Shown: in pieces, positions 35,289 to 43,831 of the stretch
Layout: each line of letters starts with the position of its first letter
Position numbering within the stretch: position 1 is the first letter of the stretch
Source of the DNA: Planctomycetota bacterium
GTDB lineage: Bacteria; Planctomycetota; UBA1135; GCA-002686595
Reading direction: 5' to 3'
Assembly (NCBI GenBank): GCA_012959525.1
Contig: DUDB01000045.1
Location: forward strand, 1-64,000
Length of the DNA: 64,000 nucleotides
The notes under the pieces: generated by a model
Told to the model about the DNA's origin: nothing
The model's database searches: none
What the model saw: only the letters and a program-made list of their open reading frames with translations
Made by a program: the position numbers and the translations under genes

Positions 35289-35420
35289 CTAGCGCAGCGT
35301 GTAGGTGAACGCGGCCGCTGGGTCGCCGTTGCTCATCGTGAGGATGACGATGACGCCGATGGCCACCAGGACGACGGGGGCCACGATCCAGATCCAGTTC
35401 TCTTTGAGGAAATCGCCCAT
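35289..35420 (-). CDS. Small DUF5989-like membrane protein (43 aa)
   Basis: This short gene encodes a 43-aa protein: MGDFLKENWIWIVAP, one hydrophobic helix (about residues 10-29) and a C-terminus AAAFTYTLR. That matches the DUF5989 pattern: a short amphipathic start with aromatic residues, one transmembrane helix, and an ending like PFIYTLF. It starts 4 nt after the stop of the SGNH fusion gene, whose own C-terminus ends in PFIYTLF, so the fused and the free copies lie back to back. It is the last gene of a four-gene operon with the carbamoyltransferase. The function of DUF5989 is unknown; proximity suggests a partner of that system. Confidence 0.72.
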   Translation of the reverse strand: MGDFLKENWIWIVAPVVLVAIGVIVILTMSNGDPAAAFTYTLR

Positions 35421-35424
35421 GGGT

Positions 35425-36972
35425 CTAGAACAGAGTGTAGATGAACGGGGCGACGAGCGGTGAACTGGCGGCCACCACCAACAGGCTGCCCACGGTGAGC
35501 AGCACCGTGACTAGGGGCATGAGGTACCAGTGGCCTCGGCCGATGAAGGCCTTGAGGAGTTCCGCGATGGTGCCCAGGCGGTTGCCCAACTTATAGGCGA
35601 CGAAACCTAGGATCAGCGTGACTGCGCTAAGGGTGACGATGCGGCCTACGTCGGGACTCAGTGAGGTCACCAGGTGGGTGGCGCCCAGGGCGATCGCAAA
35701 AACCATCCCTAACATCAGGCCGACCTTGAAGAACCCCGCGAGGGGCTTCTCGACATTTGAGTAGACGCGGGCGAAGAGAGTGCCGAGGGCCAGCCAAAGG
35801 CCCGCGTACCAGGGTAGCCACCCGGGCAGACCGGATCCGGTAGGGGCGGTCTCGGGCAGTTGAGCTTTGGTCGTGGCGGCGGGCAAAGTCGGGCAGTCCT
35901 CCAGGCCCTCGTGCAGGGCGCGAGCCAGGGCGCGGTTGCCCAGGGGATTCAGGTGCCAGTCCTTTTGGAAGTAGAGGTCGTCGCCACCCGCTGCGGCGGC
36001 TTTCAGAGAAGGGCGCACGTCGAGCACCTCCAAGCCTGCGGCGCGCGCGGCATCAAGCATCAGGTCCACGGGGTGGTCGGGGTCCCAAGAGCCCGCGGCC
36101 AGACCCATCCGGGTCTGGAACTTGTCGCGGTAGTCGGAGTCGATTGCGCTGTGGGAGGGAATGGGCACCACGACGACCCGAGCGTCTAGGGCCTGGGCCT
36201 GGCGTGCCAGCGCCAGCATGGCACCGCCCGTGCGGGCGATAGGCTCCTCCATGAAGTCGGGCCGGTCGGTGAGCAAGGCTCCCATTTCCTTGGGCAGGCG
36301 CACGCTCCCGGGCTGGAACAACTCCACACCCTCGTCGGGCCCTCTGAGGAGCAGATTTCCGATCGCTGTACTCTGGTGCCATGGACGGGCCGGGGGAGCC
36401 TTCAGGGCGCCGGGCTCGCGGGTTCCCGTGGCCGCGTAGCGTGGTTTGGGCAGATCCGTGTAGTGGGATTGGCCGTTCCAGAACAGATCGTTTTCGTAGG
36501 TGAAGAGCAGCACGAGGTCGGGGTCCCAGGCCGTACCGTGGGTCTCGAGCCAGGCGACCTCCTGGTCGGTGGAGTAGCCCTCGGTGCCGGTGTTCACGAC
36601 CTGCACCCCGCGCCCTTCGGCATTCCACCACCTCTCAAGCAGGTCCACGAAGAGATCGTCGCGCTTCACCGAGAAGCCCAGGGTGAAAGAGTCCCCCAGG
36701 GCTATCACCCGATACGCCTCTGGCAGGGTCTCCGCAGTCACTCCGGCATCATCCCGCAGGCCGGCGGCGTTGAACGTGAACTCCACCTCGAAGCCCTCGG
36801 CATTGCCACGTCGGAGCGTGGTGGAGGGTGTCTTGCTCCAACCCAGGGCGGCGTCGAACGCGTTCAGCGTGACGGGCGGCCCCAGGCCCAGGAGGCGCAG
36901 GCCGCCTTCAAAGACACCCAGGCCAATGGCCAGGCTGACCAGCAGGGAGAGGGCGACGTTGATGAACTTCAT
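35425..36972 (-). CDS. SGNH/GDSL hydrolase fused to C-terminal membrane region with DUF5989-like tail
   Basis: A 515-aa membrane protein. One N-terminal helix (LSLLVSLAIGLGVFEGGLRL) anchors a periplasmic SGNH domain: VIALGDSFTLGF (nucleophile Ser in GDS), NTGTEGYSTDQE, and DWHLNPLGNRAL giving the D-x-x-H catalytic pair. After about residue 390 come several further membrane helices, and the protein ends with WYLMPLVTVLLTVGSLLVV and PFIYTLF, a DUF5989-like tail. Elsewhere the SxtJ-like and DUF5989 pieces are usually separate genes beside carbamoyltransferases; here they appear joined to the hydrolase. It starts 4 nt after the carbamoyltransferase stop. Acyl transfer to or from a carbamoylated glycan is a reasonable guess. 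Confidence 0.8.
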   Translation of the reverse strand: MKFINVALSLLVSLAIGLGVFEGGLRLLGLGPPVTLNAFDAALGWSKTPSTTLRRGNAEGFEVEFTFNAAGLRDDAGVTAETLPEAYRVIALGDSFTLGFSVKRDDLFVDLLERWWNAEGRGVQVVNTGTEGYSTDQEVAWLETHGTAWDPDLVLLFTYENDLFWNGQSHYTDLPKPRYAATGTREPGALKAPPARPWHQSTAIGNLLLRGPDEGVELFQPGSVRLPKEMGALLTDRPDFMEEPIARTGGAMLALARQAQALDARVVVVPIPSHSAIDSDYRDKFQTRMGLAAGSWDPDHPVDLMLDAARAAGLEVLDVRPSLKAAAAGGDDLYFQKDWHLNPLGNRALARALHEGLEDCPTLPAATTKAQLPETAPTGSGLPGWLPWYAGLWLALGTLFARVYSNVEKPLAGFFKVGLMLGMVFAIALGATHLVTSLSPDVGRIVTLSAVTLILGFVAYKLGNRLGTIAELLKAFIGRGHWYLMPLVTVLLTVGSLLVVAASSPLVAPFIYTLF

Positions 36973-36976
36973 GGGG

Positions 36977-38770
36977 TCAGCTCACCATCTGGGTGACGGA
37001 GTCTCCCTCGTGACGCAGGTGGAAGCGCGTCTCGGCGATTTGCTTCTTGGCATCCGCGCGGACGATGTAGTTGTTCAGGAAGAGCAGGTCCATACCACTC
37101 AGGCTGAAGGTGTTAAAGGCGTGAGCTGGCGACTCGACTATGGGCTCACCCTTCAGGTTGAAGGAGGTGTTCATGACCACAGGTACCCCGGTCAGCTTGC
37201 CGAATTCCTCGATGATGGCGTGGTAGGCGGCGTTGGTCTTCTTGTAGACGGTCTGCAGGCGGCCCGACCCGTCCTCGTGGGTGATGGCTGGAAGGACCGA
37301 GCGCTTCTCTTCCCGCACGGGGGCCACGTAGAGCATGAAGCGCGCCGGGTAGTGGCGCTCGGCTTCGGGAAATTCGAAGAACTCGTTGGCGCGCTCTTCG
37401 AGGACCGAGGGAGCGAAGGGTCGGAAGGCCTCGCGGAACTTGATCTTCTCGTTGAGCTTCTCCTTCATCTCCTCGCGTCGCGGGTCGGCGATGATGGAGC
37501 GCGAGCCCAGGGCGCGTGGGCCCCACTCGAAGCGCCCCCGGAACCAGCCGCAGACCTGGCCGTTGGCCAGCTCCTGAGCGACCCGCCTGAAGAACTCGCC
37601 GTCGTCGTCGATCTTCTCGAAAGCGATGTCGTTGTCCTTCAAGAAGGCCTCCACGTCCGCGTCGCTGTGCTCGCTGCCAAGGAAGGCGTCCTCCAGGGCG
37701 GGCCCTCTGGGCTGGTCGAGGATGTGGTTGTAGGCCCAGTAGGCAGCGCCCACGGAACCCCCATCGTCCCCGGGGGCGGGGTGGATGTAGACGTCCTCGA
37801 AGGGGCCGTCCCGCAGGATCTTGTAGTTGGCCACTGAGTTCAGGGCAACGCCGCCCGCAAGGCACAGGCTCTTCATGCCACCGGAGATCTCGTGCAGGTG
37901 GTTGACCATACGCAGCAGGATTATCTCCGTGGCGCGCTGGATGCTGGCCGCCATGTCGCAGTAGTAGGGGTCCAGGGACTGGTCTTGGAGCTTGGGGTCC
38001 CGGCGCGGGCGGCCGAAGTGCTTCTCGAAGGCTGGAGAGAGTGTGTCGTCGGTGGACCAGTGGTAGGAGAAGAAGTCCATGTCCTGCCAGACGCTGCCGT
38101 CGTCACCGACCTTCAGAAGCTCGAAGATCTGATCCACGTAGCGCGGCTTGCCGTAGGGATGCATCCCCATCAACTTGTACTCGCCCTCGTTGATCTCAAA
38201 ACCGCAGTAAGCGGTGAAGGCGGAGTACAAGAGCCCCACAGAGTGGGGGAAGCGCATCTCCTTGACGATCTCGATCTTGTTGCCACGGCCGATACCCATG
38301 GTGGATGTGGTCCACTCCCCCGCTCCGTCCACGGTCAGGATCGCGGACTCCTCGAAGGGCGAGGTGTAGTAGCTCGAGGCCGCATGGCTCATGTGATGAT
38401 CCGCGAACAGGAGCTTAGAGCTGGGCACACCCAGCTCGCGGCACATCATGGGCTTGATCCACAGCTTGTCCGAGATCCAGCGCTGCATGGACTCGCGGAA
38501 GACCGGCAGGGACTTGGGGAAGGTCGCCATGGCTGTCAGCAGCATGCGTTCGAACTTGACGAAGGGTTTCTCGTAGAACACCACGAAGTCCACATCGGCT
38601 GCGGTGACACCGGCGGTCTTGAGTACGAACTCGATGGCCAGGCCCGGGAAGCCCGAGTCGTGTTTGACGCGGCTGAAGCGTTCCTCTTCGGCGGCGGCGA
38701 TGAGGACCCCATCGCGCACAAGGGCGGCAGATGAGTCGTGGTAGTAGAACGAGAGCCCGAGGATGATCAT
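36977..38770 (-). CDS. Carbamoyltransferase (NodU/CmcH/TobZ family)
   Basis: A 597-aa O-carbamoyltransferase that makes a carbamoyl-adenylate from carbamoyl phosphate and ATP and transfers it to a hydroxyl group. The N-terminal Kae1-like domain begins ILGLSFYYHDSSAALV and includes AEEERFSRVKHD, DHHMSHAASSYY (metal-binding His) and LTVDGAGEWTTS. SLCLAGGVALNSVAN is the nucleotide site. The C-terminal domain has GRFEWGPRALGSRSI and the acceptor-side VPVVMNTSFNLKGEPIV. The length is normal. The gene lies in a four-gene operon in which every pair is separated by exactly 4 nt. The acceptor is presumably a surface glycan or lipid-linked sugar. Confidence 0.93.
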   Translation of the reverse strand: MIILGLSFYYHDSSAALVRDGVLIAAAEEERFSRVKHDSGFPGLAIEFVLKTAGVTAADVDFVVFYEKPFVKFERMLLTAMATFPKSLPVFRESMQRWISDKLWIKPMMCRELGVPSSKLLFADHHMSHAASSYYTSPFEESAILTVDGAGEWTTSTMGIGRGNKIEIVKEMRFPHSVGLLYSAFTAYCGFEINEGEYKLMGMHPYGKPRYVDQIFELLKVGDDGSVWQDMDFFSYHWSTDDTLSPAFEKHFGRPRRDPKLQDQSLDPYYCDMAASIQRATEIILLRMVNHLHEISGGMKSLCLAGGVALNSVANYKILRDGPFEDVYIHPAPGDDGGSVGAAYWAYNHILDQPRGPALEDAFLGSEHSDADVEAFLKDNDIAFEKIDDDGEFFRRVAQELANGQVCGWFRGRFEWGPRALGSRSIIADPRREEMKEKLNEKIKFREAFRPFAPSVLEERANEFFEFPEAERHYPARFMLYVAPVREEKRSVLPAITHEDGSGRLQTVYKKTNAAYHAIIEEFGKLTGVPVVMNTSFNLKGEPIVESPAHAFNTFSLSGMDLLFLNNYIVRADAKKQIAETRFHLRHEGDSVTQMVS

Positions 38771-38774
38771 GGAG

Positions 38775-38984
38775 CTAGTCTTGCCGTCGGGCTTGGGGCA
38801 GGGTCTCGTTGGTCTCTTCCCAGGCCGTCCAGTTCCCGCGCGCCGGGCGTCGGATCCTGAGGGGGTCGGCGCACAGGCGATAGAAGATGGCGAAGGGTCC
38901 GAGGACTAGGAAGTACAGGACCGTCAGCAGCACGCGGGAGAGCATGCTGCCGAAGCGCTCGGAGAACTGAAGCAGGGCTTGCAT
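38775..38984 (-). CDS. Small membrane protein, SxtJ-C-terminus-like
   Basis: A 69-aa protein at the head of the carbamoyltransferase operon. It has one hydrophobic helix (SRVLLTVLYFLVLGPFAIFYRL) followed by a basic, polar tail with DPLRIRRPARGNW and an ARRQ-like end. The helix plus DPLR arrangement resembles the C-terminal part of SxtJ-type proteins found next to carbamoyltransferases, without their N-terminal membrane half. It ends 4 nt before the carbamoyltransferase start. No clear ribosome binding site is seen. It may help dock the cytoplasmic carbamoyltransferase at the membrane; that is inference from position only. Confidence 0.65.
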   Translation of the reverse strand: MQALLQFSERFGSMLSRVLLTVLYFLVLGPFAIFYRLCADPLRIRRPARGNWTAWEETNETLPQARRQD

Positions 38985-39057
38985 AGGGGGCGACTGGGGG
39001 GGGGAGGGAAGATCGGCGCGGGGCCAGCGTCCCTGAACGCCCCGACAGAGAAATTGT

Positions 39058-39095
39058 GCCCCAGTCGGGGGGCTGAGTGAGCCCCGATCTGGGGC
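39058..39095 (-). terminator. Hairpin between htrA-type gene and carbamoyltransferase operon
   Basis: GCCCCAG-TCGGGG pairs with CCCCGATCTGGGGC to give a 13-bp stem with a one-base bulge and an 11-nt loop. It lies just beyond the stop of the minus-strand protease gene and before the promoter region of the minus-strand carbamoyltransferase operon. No strong U tract follows. AATTGTG occurs on both sides (about 39052-39058 and within the palindrome CACAATTGTG at 39101-39110), so a protein-binding role is possible as well. Confidence 0.5.
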
Positions 39096-39116
39096 AAGTT
39101 CACAATTGTGCGGAAT

Positions 39117-40460
39117 CTAGCGCAGGGTGAGCGTGCCCTCATAGAGTTCGTCTCGCGTCAGCTTGCGGTCCTTGTCGTCGTCGCGGTAGACATCCAATTT
39201 CAGGATGTGTCCCGGTTCTAGGCCTGAAATCAGCTGCACAAGGGTGCCCCTGCTTCGAATCCAGACCGGGTAGCGCATGCCGTCGATGACGGTCTCCACG
39301 GCCGGGATCAGATCGCCTGCGCGGATTCCCACGTGTTCTGCTGGGCCGCCCGGAATGACCTCTTGCACCAGGACCCAGGTGCGGGAGTTCACCTGTGCTT
39401 CTTTCACGGTCATGCCCATGCGCTCAAATAGGGTGCCGTCGTATCTGTCCCAGGCCAGAAGGGCGAGGGTGGTCTGGTCTCCGTCAGGCTTGGCCACCTG
39501 GATTGGAACGACCTCCCCCGGAATCAACTCCAGGCTTGCGTGCAGGAAGTCCTCCTGGCTCTCGACCTTGCGATCGCCCAGCTTCTGGAGGATGTCCCCC
39601 GCGCAGATGCCTGCCACGTCCGCCGGGCTGCCGGGCCAGACGTGCGCGACCCGCAGCGGTGTTCCCTCTTCGAGTTCGAAGCCCAGCCAACTCTTGCGCG
39701 CCTCGGGGAAGAGGACGTCGGTCAGAATCTCCCGCATGCGATCCACGGGGATGGCAAAGCCGATGTTCTCGGCCGCGCTGTTCATGGCGCTGTTGATGCC
39801 GATGAGTTCCCCTCGGATGTTCAACAGGGGGCCGCCGGAGTTACCGAAGTTGATGGATGCGTCCGTCTGGATGAGATCCTTGAAGTGCAGGTTCTGGTTG
39901 GCCACGGGTACATTGCGGTGCAGACCAGAGATGATGCCAGTCGAGACCGTGTGGGTCTGGCCGTGGGGGTTCCCGATGGCCACCACGCGTTCGCCCTCCA
40001 TCAGGTCTGCGCTGGTACCCAGGCGGACGGTGGGGAAGGTGCGTAGGGGGTGCCCCTCGGCGTCCTTGGGGGAGGCGATCTTGAGTAGAGCGAGGTCTTC
40101 AGCTTGCACGGACGAGACCAACTCGGCTGTGTAGTTGCGTGGGTCTTTGGCAAAAGAGACTGTGATGCTGCGTGCGCCCTTGACCACGTGGAAGTTGGTC
40201 ACGATGTAGCCGTCGGGGTGGATGACTACCCCCGACCCGCTGCCGGCATAGACACGATCCTGTACACCCCACAAGCCGCGCACGCGTTGGGTGGATTCGG
40301 TTTCGATGTACACCACCGCAGGCCGTACCACCCGTGCGATCAGTACTACGGGTGTGACCCGCTCCACCTTGGACAGTGCCTCTCTGGAATCATCGCCGGT
40401 GACGTCCTGGAGCGCGGAGAGGGCGAGCGGTGCGAGCAGAGCAAGTAGGGGTGGGATCAT
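39117..40460 (-). CDS. HtrA/DegP-like trypsin-type serine protease with PDZ domains
   Basis: A 447-aa envelope protease. The N-terminus is a short hydrophobic signal (IPPLLALLAPLALSALQD). The trypsin-like domain shows the triad His91 (TNFHVV), Asp122 (EDLALLK) and Ser208 (GNSGGP), with GSGSGVVIHPDGYIVTN typical of HtrA. Two PDZ-like regions follow: one near 255-330 (GSPADVAGICAGDILQKLGD) and one near 350-440 (PGGPAEHVGIRAGDLI). The length is normal. It acts in periplasmic protein quality control. The upstream intergenic region (40461-40602) must contain its promoter. It is followed by a strong hairpin. Confidence 0.92.
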   Translation of the reverse strand: MIPPLLALLAPLALSALQDVTGDDSREALSKVERVTPVVLIARVVRPAVVYIETESTQRVRGLWGVQDRVYAGSGSGVVIHPDGYIVTNFHVVKGARSITVSFAKDPRNYTAELVSSVQAEDLALLKIASPKDAEGHPLRTFPTVRLGTSADLMEGERVVAIGNPHGQTHTVSTGIISGLHRNVPVANQNLHFKDLIQTDASINFGNSGGPLLNIRGELIGINSAMNSAAENIGFAIPVDRMREILTDVLFPEARKSWLGFELEEGTPLRVAHVWPGSPADVAGICAGDILQKLGDRKVESQEDFLHASLELIPGEVVPIQVAKPDGDQTTLALLAWDRYDGTLFERMGMTVKEAQVNSRTWVLVQEVIPGGPAEHVGIRAGDLIPAVETVIDGMRYPVWIRSRGTLVQLISGLEPGHILKLDVYRDDDKDRKLTRDELYEGTLTLR

Positions 40461-40602
40461 CGGGGAGTTACGGCCCTGCGCGTTGGGGCGTTGGTATGGT
40501 TCCGGTCAATGCGGGACCCCGGCGACCATCCCGGGTCGTCCCTGGGGACGCTTGAAGGCCTCGCCGCTCGCCACTCCATGGCCGGGGCGCCAGGAAGGGG
40601 GA

Positions 40603-40679
<77 letters not shown>

Positions 40680-40824
40680 ACGCTCGGAGCCTGAGGCTTC
40701 GAGGGGGCGAGAGGATAGGCTGCGAACCTGCCCCTGCCAAGCCTTTCCCTGTGGGATGGAACAGGTAGACTTCTGCGGCAGTTTCTCAAGCCCCCCCTCA
40801 GCCCTCATCCCCCCGGAGACTCCC

Positions 40825-41946
40825 TTGAAGATAGGTGTCGTCAAGGAAATCAAGACTCACGAGTACCGCATTGCCCTGACCCCCCATGGGGTCGAAGAGC
40901 TCGTGGAGGCGGGGCACGAGGTGTGCGTGGAGTCCGGAGCCGGGCTCGGGAGCGACCTCTCGGATGCGGCCTATGCGGAGGCGGGCGCCCAGGTGTTGGA
41001 GGGCCCCGAGGCGGTGTGGGAGGCGTGCGAAATGATCATGAAGGTCAAGGAGCCGCAGGAGGTGGAGTGGAGCCGCATGCGCCCCGGTCAGATCCTGTTC
41101 ACCTACTTTCATCTGGCTGCGGATCAGAAGCTGACCGATGCGGTGGTCGGTACCGGTAGCCAGTGCTTTGCCTACGAGACACTCAACGTGGGACGACGCT
41201 TACCGCTCCTGGAACCCATGAGTGAGGTGGCGGGCAGGTTGGCCATTCAAGCCGGAGCCAAGTACCTGGAGCGTCCCACTGGCGGAACAGGTGTCCTGCT
41301 GGGTGGAGTGACCGGTGTGCGTCCCGCCCATGTGGTCGTGCTTGGTGGCGGGATCGTGGGAACCAACGCGGCGCGCATGGCTGCGGGTCTGCGCGCGGAT
41401 GTCTCCATCCTCGACATCAACATCCAACGCATGCAGTACCTGGACGAGGTGCTGCCCGCCAACTGCACCCTCTTGTACAACACGCGCCGCACCCTGCGGG
41501 AGGAGCTGGCCAAGGCTGACCTCCTCGTGGGTGCCGTTCTCGTGCCCGGTGCTGCCGCGCCCAAACTCGTGCGTCGCGAAGACCTGGCCCTGATGAAGAA
41601 AGGCAGTGTGATCGTGGACGTGGCCGTGGATCAGGGGGGCTGCGTGGAGACCTGCCGAGCCACCACCCACGAGGACCCGACCTTCGTGGTGGACGGCGTG
41701 ATCCACTACTGTGTGGCCAACATGCCCGGGGCCGTTCCGCGCACCTCCACTTTCGCCCTGACCAACGCCACCCTGCCCTATGCCAAGCAACTCGCTGCCC
41801 TGGGAGCTGCCGGCGCCCTGGCCGCATCCGAGCCCCTGCGCGGTGCCGCCAATGCCATTTCTGGCAAGCTAACGAACGAGGCCGTCGCCCGGGCCTTCGA
41901 TGTCTCCTGGACTCCCCCCCTCGAAGCTCTGGCGGATGCCGAGTAG
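40825..41946 (+). CDS. ald: Alanine dehydrogenase
   Basis: A 373-aa NAD-dependent L-alanine dehydrogenase, which interconverts alanine with pyruvate and ammonia. The start TTG 40825 has GGAG about 7 nt upstream and gives the conserved N-terminus KIGVVKEIKTHEYRIALTP. KVKEPQ and HLAADQ contain the substrate-binding Lys and catalytic His. VVVLGGGIVGTNAARMA is the Rossmann GxGxxG motif, followed by DINIQRMQYLDE. VDQGGCVET and MPGAVPRTST are further family blocks. The frame extends 69 nt upstream but that stretch lacks family similarity. It precedes uppP by 15 bp, so the two are probably co-transcribed. Confidence 0.94.
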   Translation: MKIGVVKEIKTHEYRIALTPHGVEELVEAGHEVCVESGAGLGSDLSDAAYAEAGAQVLEGPEAVWEACEMIMKVKEPQEVEWSRMRPGQILFTYFHLAADQKLTDAVVGTGSQCFAYETLNVGRRLPLLEPMSEVAGRLAIQAGAKYLERPTGGTGVLLGGVTGVRPAHVVVLGGGIVGTNAARMAAGLRADVSILDINIQRMQYLDEVLPANCTLLYNTRRTLREELAKADLLVGAVLVPGAAAPKLVRREDLALMKKGSVIVDVAVDQGGCVETCRATTHEDPTFVVDGVIHYCVANMPGAVPRTSTFALTNATLPYAKQLAALGAAGALAASEPLRGAANAISGKLTNEAVARAFDVSWTPPLEALADAE

Positions 41947-41961
41947 GGCACCACTCGCACA

Positions 41962-42813
41962 ATGATCGCTACGGTCGCCGAGACTGCCATGGAGCCCGCC
42001 CTCGGGCCCGTCAGTGTCTTGTTGCTGGCCGTTCTGCAGGGCCTCGCCGAGTTTCTGCCCATCAGTTCTTCGGGCCATCTGGTCCTTGCCCGTACGGCCT
42101 TGGGTGTCAAGCAGGCTGGCCTCGCACTGGACGTGTCCCTGCATGTGGGAACCTTGGGGGCCGTGATCTTCGCCTACCGCAAGGATGTAGCCCAGCTCCT
42201 CGGGGACCTGACCCGTGCCCGGTGGCACATGTGGTTATGGCTCGTGTTGGGGAGTCTACCTGCGGCGGCCGTGGGGTTCAGCTCCCGGGAGTTCTTCCGG
42301 GGTGCCGCTGAGAAGCCGAGCTGGGCGGCCATGGGGCTGCTGGGGACGGCCATTATTCTGATGGCAGGAGAGTGGGGCCGGCGCCGTGGTGGGGGTGATG
42401 AGACCCCGTCCCCGATGGAGGGGGATGCTGCAGGTTGCGGCGAGCCGCGCTGGTCCGACGCCCTGGTGCTGGGCGTTGCCCAGGCCCTGGCACTTTTCCC
42501 CGGCGTGTCCCGTTCTGGCTCCACTATCGCCGCCGGGCTGGTGCGTGGTTTGCCCACCGTGCAGGCCGCCCGACTTTCGTTCATGCTTAGTATTCCCGCG
42601 GTGACCGGGGCGGCGCTGCTGGAGGTTCCCGGCGCGTTGGATGCGGGCGGTGGCGGCTTGTCAGTACCCCTCCTTTTGGTTGGCGTCTTTGTGGCGGGCC
42701 TCGTGGGGTGGGGGGCCCTGCGCGCCTTGGTGCTGACCCTGTCCAAGGGTGCATTTGTCTGGTTCGCGCTGTACTGCGCGGTGCTGGGCGCCTCGGCTCT
42801 GTTTTTTGTCTAG
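41962..42813 (+). CDS. uppP: Undecaprenyl-diphosphatase UppP (BacA)
   Basis: A 283-aa polytopic inner-membrane protein that dephosphorylates undecaprenyl diphosphate to regenerate the lipid carrier for peptidoglycan and surface glycans. [17 protein letters not shown] is the first catalytic motif, with the conserved Glu and Ser cluster. [15 protein letters not shown] is the second, with the essential Arg. Seven to eight hydrophobic segments are visible. A charged loop near 130-155 is longer than usual. It fits functionally with the polyprenyl-phosphate transferase at 1050, and lies between alanine dehydrogenase and GDP-mannose dehydratase with short gaps. Confidence 0.94.
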   Translation: MIATVAETAMEPALGPVSVLLLAVLQGLAEFLPISSSGHLVLARTALGVKQAGLALDVSLHVGTLGAVIFAYRKDVAQLLGDLTRARWHMWLWLVLGSLPAAAVGFSSREFFRGAAEKPSWAAMGLLGTAIILMAGEWGRRRGGGDETPSPMEGDAAGCGEPRWSDALVLGVAQALALFPGVSRSGSTIAAGLVRGLPTVQAARLSFMLSIPAVTGAALLEVPGALDAGGGGLSVPLLLVGVFVAGLVGWGALRALVLTLSKGAFVWFALYCAVLGASALFFV

Positions 42814-42823
42814 ACTTGACGCC

Positions 42824-43831
42824 ATGAGCGAGCAGCGGCGCGCCCTGATTACGGGCATCAGCGGGCAGGACGGTAGTTTTCTTGCGGAGTTTCTCCTGCA
42901 GAAGGACTACGAAGTGTTCGGGCTCGTCAGGCGGACCAGCATCTCCTCGCTTGAGCGCTTGGCGGGTTTTGAAGAAAGGGTGACGCTGCTCCCCGGAGAT
43001 CTGCTGGACGCTTCCAGCCTGATGAGCGTCCTTGAGCAGGCTCAACCCCACGAGGTCTACAACCTGGCGGCGCAGTCCTTCGTGCCCACCTCCTGGAGCG
43101 AGCCCGTTTCCACGGCCGAGGTGACCGCGTTGGGGGTGACCCGACTGCTGGAGGCCGTGCGCCATGTGTGCCCGGAGGCGCGCTTCTACCAGGCCTCCAC
43201 CTCCGAGATGTTCGGTCAGGCCCCCGCGCCCCAATCGGAGCAGACGCCCTTTCATCCACGCTCGCCCTACGGGGTCGCCAAGGTCTATGCCCACTGGGCC
43301 ACAGTGAACCAGCGCGAGTCCTACGACCGCTTTGCCGTCTCCGGCATCCTCTTCAACCACGAATCGGAGCGCCGAGGCCAGGAATTCGTGACGCGCAAGA
43401 TCTCCCGTGCCGTGGCACGGATCTCCTTGGGCCTACAGGACAAGCTGGTTCTGGGGAACCTAGAGGCCTGCCGGGACTGGGGTTTCGCAGGGGACTACGT
43501 GCGCGCGATGTGGCTCATGCTGCAACAGGATGAACCAGAAGATCTGGTCATTGCGACAGGCGTGACCCACAGCGTAGAGCAGTTCTGCGAGCGTGCCTTT
43601 GCCGAGGTGAACCTGGATTGGCACAAGCATGTCGAGACTTCGTCACGCTACCGCCGACCAGCCGAGGTGGATCAGTTGGTGGGGGATGCGACGCGCGCCC
43701 GGGAGCGGCTCGGCTGGCAGCCCGAAGTGAGCTTCGAGGACCTGGTGCGACGCATGGTGACCTGGGACCTGCATCGAGTGCGCCAGATCGAAGAGCAGTC
43801 TCACACCGCGGCGCCCGACCTCTCCCGTTAG
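42824..43831 (+). CDS. gmd: GDP-mannose 4,6-dehydratase
   Basis: A 335-aa extended SDR that turns GDP-mannose into GDP-4-keto-6-deoxymannose, the precursor of GDP-fucose, GDP-rhamnose, GDP-perosamine and others. [18 protein letters not shown] matches the GMD-specific GITGQDGS nucleotide-binding site. VRRTSISS follows, and ASTSEMFG with SPYGVAK holds the Ser/Thr, Tyr and Lys of the catalytic centre. NHESERRG and [12 protein letters not shown] are characteristic. ATG 42824 is selected because the longer frame lies within uppP. The stop overlaps the convergent amidase gene by four bases. No fcl or other second-step gene is adjacent. Confidence 0.93.
   Translation: MSEQRRALITGISGQDGSFLAEFLLQKDYEVFGLVRRTSISSLERLAGFEERVTLLPGDLLDASSLMSVLEQAQPHEVYNLAAQSFVPTSWSEPVSTAEVTALGVTRLLEAVRHVCPEARFYQASTSEMFGQAPAPQSEQTPFHPRSPYGVAKVYAHWATVNQRESYDRFAVSGILFNHESERRGQEFVTRKISRAVARISLGLQDKLVLGNLEACRDWGFAGDYVRAMWLMLQQDEPEDLVIATGVTHSVEQFCERAFAEVNLDWHKHVETSSRYRRPAEVDQLVGDATRARERLGWQPEVSFEDLVRRMVTWDLHRVRQIEEQSHTAAPDLSR

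Noticed and set aside
35279..35292. Inverted repeat GCGCT/AGCGC as terminator between convergent genes
   Set aside because: The stem is only 5 bp with no T tract, too weak to call.
36584..37837. 417-codon open frame on the plus strand
   Set aside because: Antisense to the SGNH fusion and carbamoyltransferase genes, whose motifs are unambiguous.
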